From the NCBI RefSeq assembly GCF_016584665.1, contig NZ_BBJB01000032.1:1-34410 (forward strand): 34,410 nucleotides of DNA, written 5' to 3'. The translations under genes were made by a program, and so were the position numbers. The stretch comes from Pseudanabaena sp. lw0831. GTDB taxonomy: Bacteria; Cyanobacteriota; Cyanobacteriia; Pseudanabaenales; Pseudanabaenaceae. Shown one piece after another: positions 31,894 through 34,410 of this stretch; within the stretch, counting starts at the first letter, position 1; the number at the start of each line of letters is the position of its first letter. Under the pieces are notes generated by a model. That model saw nothing but the letters and a program-made list of their open reading frames with translations. It had not been told where the DNA came from and did no database searches.

Positions 31894-33507
31894 CTAACGG
31901 GGTCGTCCTAAAGTAGTTATATATAGAACCGCTTCATCACTGGGAATACCGAGAACCTCATTGACTAGATCGTCAAAGAAACCTGCAATGCCACTTACGC
32001 CAACACCTAAGCCGATCGCAGCAAGATTCAAGCGTTGCCCTAAATGTCCCGCATCCATATGTAAATAACGATAAGCGCGATCGCCATATTTGACTACAGC
32101 TTTTTGAAGATCGGCGGTGTGGAAAATGACGGCTCCTGCATCGCGTCCAAGGTCTTGACCAAGGCAGAGATAATGTAATTCATCACGGAAGTTTTTAAAG
32201 CGGATTTGGCGTAGCTCCTGTGATTTGGGAGCATAGTAATAGCATCCTTCCTCCAAGCCAGCTACACCTGTTACTGCTACAAAAGTTTCAATGAGACTGA
32301 GATCGAAATAGTCAGGATTACCATCAATACCCTGATCGGTATAGTGTTGCGGCTGATAGGTAAAGTCAAGAATTGCTTTGAGTTCGGCAAGTTCTAACTT
32401 TGCGCCGCTATATTCACGGGTCGATCGCCGTTGCAAGATTGTATTCTCTAGCATTTCCAGATCATCGCCCCAGTGAATGCTTTCTGTTGTCGTACTGACT
32501 TTTGTACAGAATGGAAAGTTGTATTTATCGAGATCTTGCTCTGGAGATGGTTCGACATTATCTGGATTTTTGTCATCCAACTGTTCCCATAGCTTCTGCA
32601 TATTTGGCTGTTCAGAAATTTGAGTGGATTGGTGTAGATATTCTAAAAGCTGACCATCGGGGAGTTTGGGATAACTGATGACAGTTGCTGATGGCAGGGC
32701 TGTCATAATTCCTCTAGAAATATTGAGAGATCGCTGCATTGGTTCTCTCGATTCCTGACCTCGCCCAATGCGCTCTTCATCTTGCAGGTCGAGGATTGGC
32801 ACGATCGCGATCGCCCCTTCAACCTCTTTATCCAAGAACAACAGTTCATTTACGGCTGCATCGGCAAAGCCGCCAATTAATGATGATTGATAATCCTCAA
32901 TCGAGCTAGCAAGTTCAATATTTCCCAGCAAATGTCCCGTATCCAGAAAAATTCGGCGATAAGCCCGATCTTGATAGCGCCATGCTGATCGGTGAAATAC
33001 TGCGGTAATAGCGATCGCCATGCGGGTATTTTGTAAGGCAGGATGACCAAAACAAGCCTGTTGCAAACCAGCCCAAACATTATTGTCTTGCCAAAAATGG
33101 ATCAAGCTATGGGTGCGGACTTGATAGTTATAGATCCCTGCAGACAAAAGCGGTGTCCCTGCTGAAATCAGATACAACTCTGCTGGATATAACCCACCAG
33201 CAGAAGGAGCCGATCTCAAGTAAAAAGCCTCACCTGTTACTGTCGGCACGCGGGCTGTCAATCCATAGCTGCAAAATAGCAACCGCGATAGCCGCCGCCA
33301 ACGACTCACTAGTAACCCATCGCGATCGGACTGAATTTCTTCAGTGAGATAAGGCTTTAGATCATAAACAGTGCCGATTTTATAATCCTTGTAGGGCGAT
33401 GGCTGGGTACTCCAATCTAGCCCCTGACTCTTGCTAGCAAGGGTGGCAGGCGCATACTTAGTCCGTTCATGATAATGTTCGGCGAAGGAAAATCTGGCTT
33501 CGGGCAT
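31894..33507 (-). CDS. SagB/ThcOx-type nitroreductase with two domains
   Basis: From the ATG at 33507 (MPEARFSFAEHYHERTKYAP) the protein has 537 residues; the frame is open to an ATG at 33525. It has two nitroreductase-like FMN domains. The N-terminal half carries RSAPSAGGLYPAELYLI and RYQDRAYRRIFLDTGHLLGN; the C-terminal half carries LQRRSTREYSG, RAYRYLHMDAGHLGQ and GVGVSGIAGFFDD. The family includes azoline oxidases of thiazole/oxazole-modified peptides, but no YcaO, precursor peptide or transporter is adjacent. In cyanobacteria such double-domain proteins often stand alone and are uncharacterised. Substrate unknown. Confidence 0.88.
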   Translation of the reverse strand: MPEARFSFAEHYHERTKYAPATLASKSQGLDWSTQPSPYKDYKIGTVYDLKPYLTEEIQSDRDGLLVSRWRRLSRLLFCSYGLTARVPTVTGEAFYLRSAPSAGGLYPAELYLISAGTPLLSAGIYNYQVRTHSLIHFWQDNNVWAGLQQACFGHPALQNTRMAIAITAVFHRSAWRYQDRAYRRIFLDTGHLLGNIELASSIEDYQSSLIGGFADAAVNELLFLDKEVEGAIAIVPILDLQDEERIGRGQESREPMQRSLNISRGIMTALPSATVISYPKLPDGQLLEYLHQSTQISEQPNMQKLWEQLDDKNPDNVEPSPEQDLDKYNFPFCTKVSTTTESIHWGDDLEMLENTILQRRSTREYSGAKLELAELKAILDFTYQPQHYTDQGIDGNPDYFDLSLIETFVAVTGVAGLEEGCYYYAPKSQELRQIRFKNFRDELHYLCLGQDLGRDAGAVIFHTADLQKAVVKYGDRAYRYLHMDAGHLGQRLNLAAIGLGVGVSGIAGFFDDLVNEVLGIPSDEAVLYITTLGRPR

Positions 33508-33548
33508 GTTTTTGCAGCGTGGCATAAATAGGCGGCTAGCTTAATCTT

Positions 33549-33598
33549 AAACCCATAAAGTAAGGGCAATTCATGAATTGCCTTTACTTTATGGGTTT
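33549..33598. repeat. 50-bp palindrome in the SagB-rpmF divergent gap
   Basis: Arms 33549-33573 and 33574-33598 are complementary at 24 of 25 positions with no loop; the outer ends are AAACCC and GGGTTT. It lies upstream of both divergent genes. Confidence 0.8.
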
Positions 33599-33648
33599 AG
33601 CAGAAAATTATGATCGCAACATCCATTATTTCGCTTATGATAGGAAGG

Positions 33649-33690
33649 TTGTCAAAAATTTTCTAACTAGAAAATAATCACATTTAATAT
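33649..33690 (+). promoter_or_regulatory. Possible rpmF promoter
   Basis: TTGTCA (33649-33654) followed after 18 bp by AATAAT (33673-33678), or TAATAT at 33685-33690 without a good -35, could drive rpmF. The region is AT-rich. The match is modest. Confidence 0.3.
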
Positions 33691-33702
33691 AGGGATCACG
33701 TC

Positions 33703-33879
33703 ATGGCAGTACCCAAGAAGAAAACTTCTAAATCTAAGCGAGATAGCCGCAAAGCAGTATGGAAGCGGAAAGCCGCAGTTCATGCTCAAAAAGCTATTTC
33801 TTTAGGTAAGTCCATCCTCTCAGGCAAAAATGATGGTTTTGTCTATCCAATGGCTGAAGAGGCTGAAACAGAAGAGTAA
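33703..33879 (+). CDS. rpmF: 50S ribosomal protein L32
   Basis: The 58-residue basic protein begins [20 protein letters not shown], the near-invariant L32 N-terminus. It continues through [20 protein letters not shown] to the FVYP motif, then an acidic tail (AEEAETEE). L32 is a component of the large ribosomal subunit. The cyanobacterial/plastid form lacks the C-terminal Cys-zinc ribbon of many bacterial L32 proteins, and no cysteines are present here. AGGG lies 8 bases upstream of the ATG. A strong intrinsic terminator follows 4 bp after the stop, so it is monocistronic. It is easily missed because of its length. Confidence 0.96.
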   Translation: MAVPKKKTSKSKRDSRKAVWKRKAAVHAQKAISLGKSILSGKNDGFVYPMAEEAETEE

Positions 33880-33883
33880 TCTT

Positions 33884-33910
33884 AAAAAAGCGAGCTAAGC
33901 TCGCTTTTTT
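33884..33910. terminator. Intrinsic terminator of rpmF (bidirectional)
   Basis: AAAAAAGCGAGC (33884-33895) pairs perfectly with GCTCGCTTTTTT (33899-33910) around taa, ending in a T-run. The A-run on the other side lets it also serve the convergent gene at 33915-34391. Confidence 0.92.
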
Positions 33911-33914
33911 TGAT

Positions 33915-34391
33915 TTAGCTCCATTGCGTAGCTAGTCGCCATACTTGATAGCCAATTCCTAGCCCAATTAAACAAGGGATTGTCAATATACTGATCGCAA
34001 TCCATAATTTGCGTTGTTTAATCAAGGCATCCCCAACAAAGGCGATCGCGGTTAACCCCACCCATGAAATAATTGCAAAAACTATAAGATAAAACTTCAA
34101 TCGTGCTAAGAAAACTAAACCACCTATAACCAAAAAACCACTGATCAAATAACTCCACTTCATCAGAGCATAGTCGGCAAAAGCGGAAATAACTGGCAAT
34201 AATCCGATGATCACAAAGCCAGCGATCGCTAAATCTCGGCGGGCTGGGATGGTCAACAATACCGAGAGAAAATAGCCCATAAAGCTATAGCTGATCAATA
34301 TGATTGCTAGCCATAACCATAGAAAATGGATTTTTTTGAAGGATAACTTTGGTTTTGGCAACTTAAATCTGGGCAATCTAAGTCTGAGCAA
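33915..34391 (-). CDS. Membrane protein of unknown function (start uncertain, may extend past the window)
   Basis: The 158-residue frame has a very basic N-terminus (RLPRFKLPKPKLSFKK) and about five hydrophobic segments: FLWLWLAIILISYSFMGYFL, LAIAGFVIIGLLPVISAF, YLISGFLVIGGLVFLA, FYLIVFAIISWVGLTAIAF and WIAISILTIPCLIGLGIGY. No family was recognised. The frame has no stop before the window edge. The first possible start within it is a TTG at 34391 that lies inside a perfect palindrome, so the true start could be elsewhere. It converges on rpmF. Confidence 0.65.
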   Translation of the reverse strand: MLRLRLPRFKLPKPKLSFKKIHFLWLWLAIILISYSFMGYFLSVLLTIPARRDLAIAGFVIIGLLPVISAFADYALMKWSYLISGFLVIGGLVFLARLKFYLIVFAIISWVGLTAIAFVGDALIKQRKLWIAISILTIPCLIGLGIGYQVWRLATQWS

Positions 34392-34410
34392 GCCAAATTT
34401 GGCTTGCTCA
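34385..34410. repeat. Perfect 26-bp palindrome at the window end
   Basis: TGAGCAAGCCAAA and its exact complement meet without a loop at 34385-34410. It overlaps the 5' end of the last frame and may continue outside the window. Confidence 0.7.

Overview
The window is chromosomal DNA from a cyanobacterium, probably a filamentous Pseudanabaena-like form (the genus is inferred). Evidence is the very frequent HIP1 octamer GCGATCGC, several families largely confined to cyanobacteria (DUF3598, TIGR02652, DUF29), a multi-domain GAF/PAS signalling kinase and many short palindromic interspersed repeats. No tRNA, rRNA or CRISPR array was seen.

Layout. 1-1362 is an accessory edge: the 5' part of an IS630-type transposase, a perfect stem-loop, and a two-gene HEPN module bracketed by an exact 25-bp direct repeat. 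1373-2452 is a COG0523 (CobW-like) metal-chaperone GTPase with a His-rich loop. 2563-9216 is a two-gene signalling operon: a 1578-residue hybrid kinase with a duplicated GAF-PAS block, then a REC-GGDEF-EAL regulator for c-di-GMP turnover. 9351-9481 is a small transposon-like palindromic element. thiS and a divergent ten-helix P-type ATPase follow, then a small membrane protein, a DUF29 gene, and an AT-rich gene with a HEPN-type RNase motif. 15183-18517 is a leftward set: a kinase fusion, DUF4436 and DUF3598. 18581-20994 holds a DUF29 gene, a remnant of a second DUF29 copy, an unknown coiled-coil membrane protein between them, and an Rpn-type nuclease. 21035-23671 is a STAND ATPase/TPR gene broken by a 122-bp mobile element. 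23727-25916 is a PAS histidine kinase. 26932-31755 is a leftward polysaccharide operon (polymerase/ligase-like membrane protein, two GT4 and one GT2 glycosyltransferases). The right end has a double-domain SagB-type oxidoreductase, rpmF (ribosomal protein L32, too short for many ORF callers) and a membrane protein.

The most notable signal is non-coding. Two elements of about 130 bp (9351-9481 and 26004-26138) share their ends and are flanked by 9-bp target duplications. Inside, each carries three copies of a word (sense, antisense, sense) that allow two mutually exclusive hairpins. The word sequence differs between the elements while the pairing is kept. Both lie just upstream of histidine kinase genes. 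A different 122-bp element with perfect 16-bp terminal repeats and a 7-bp duplication interrupts the STAND/TPR gene, and its conceptual excision restores the reading frame exactly. About ten further long palindromes fill gene ends and gaps, one supplying a stop codon.
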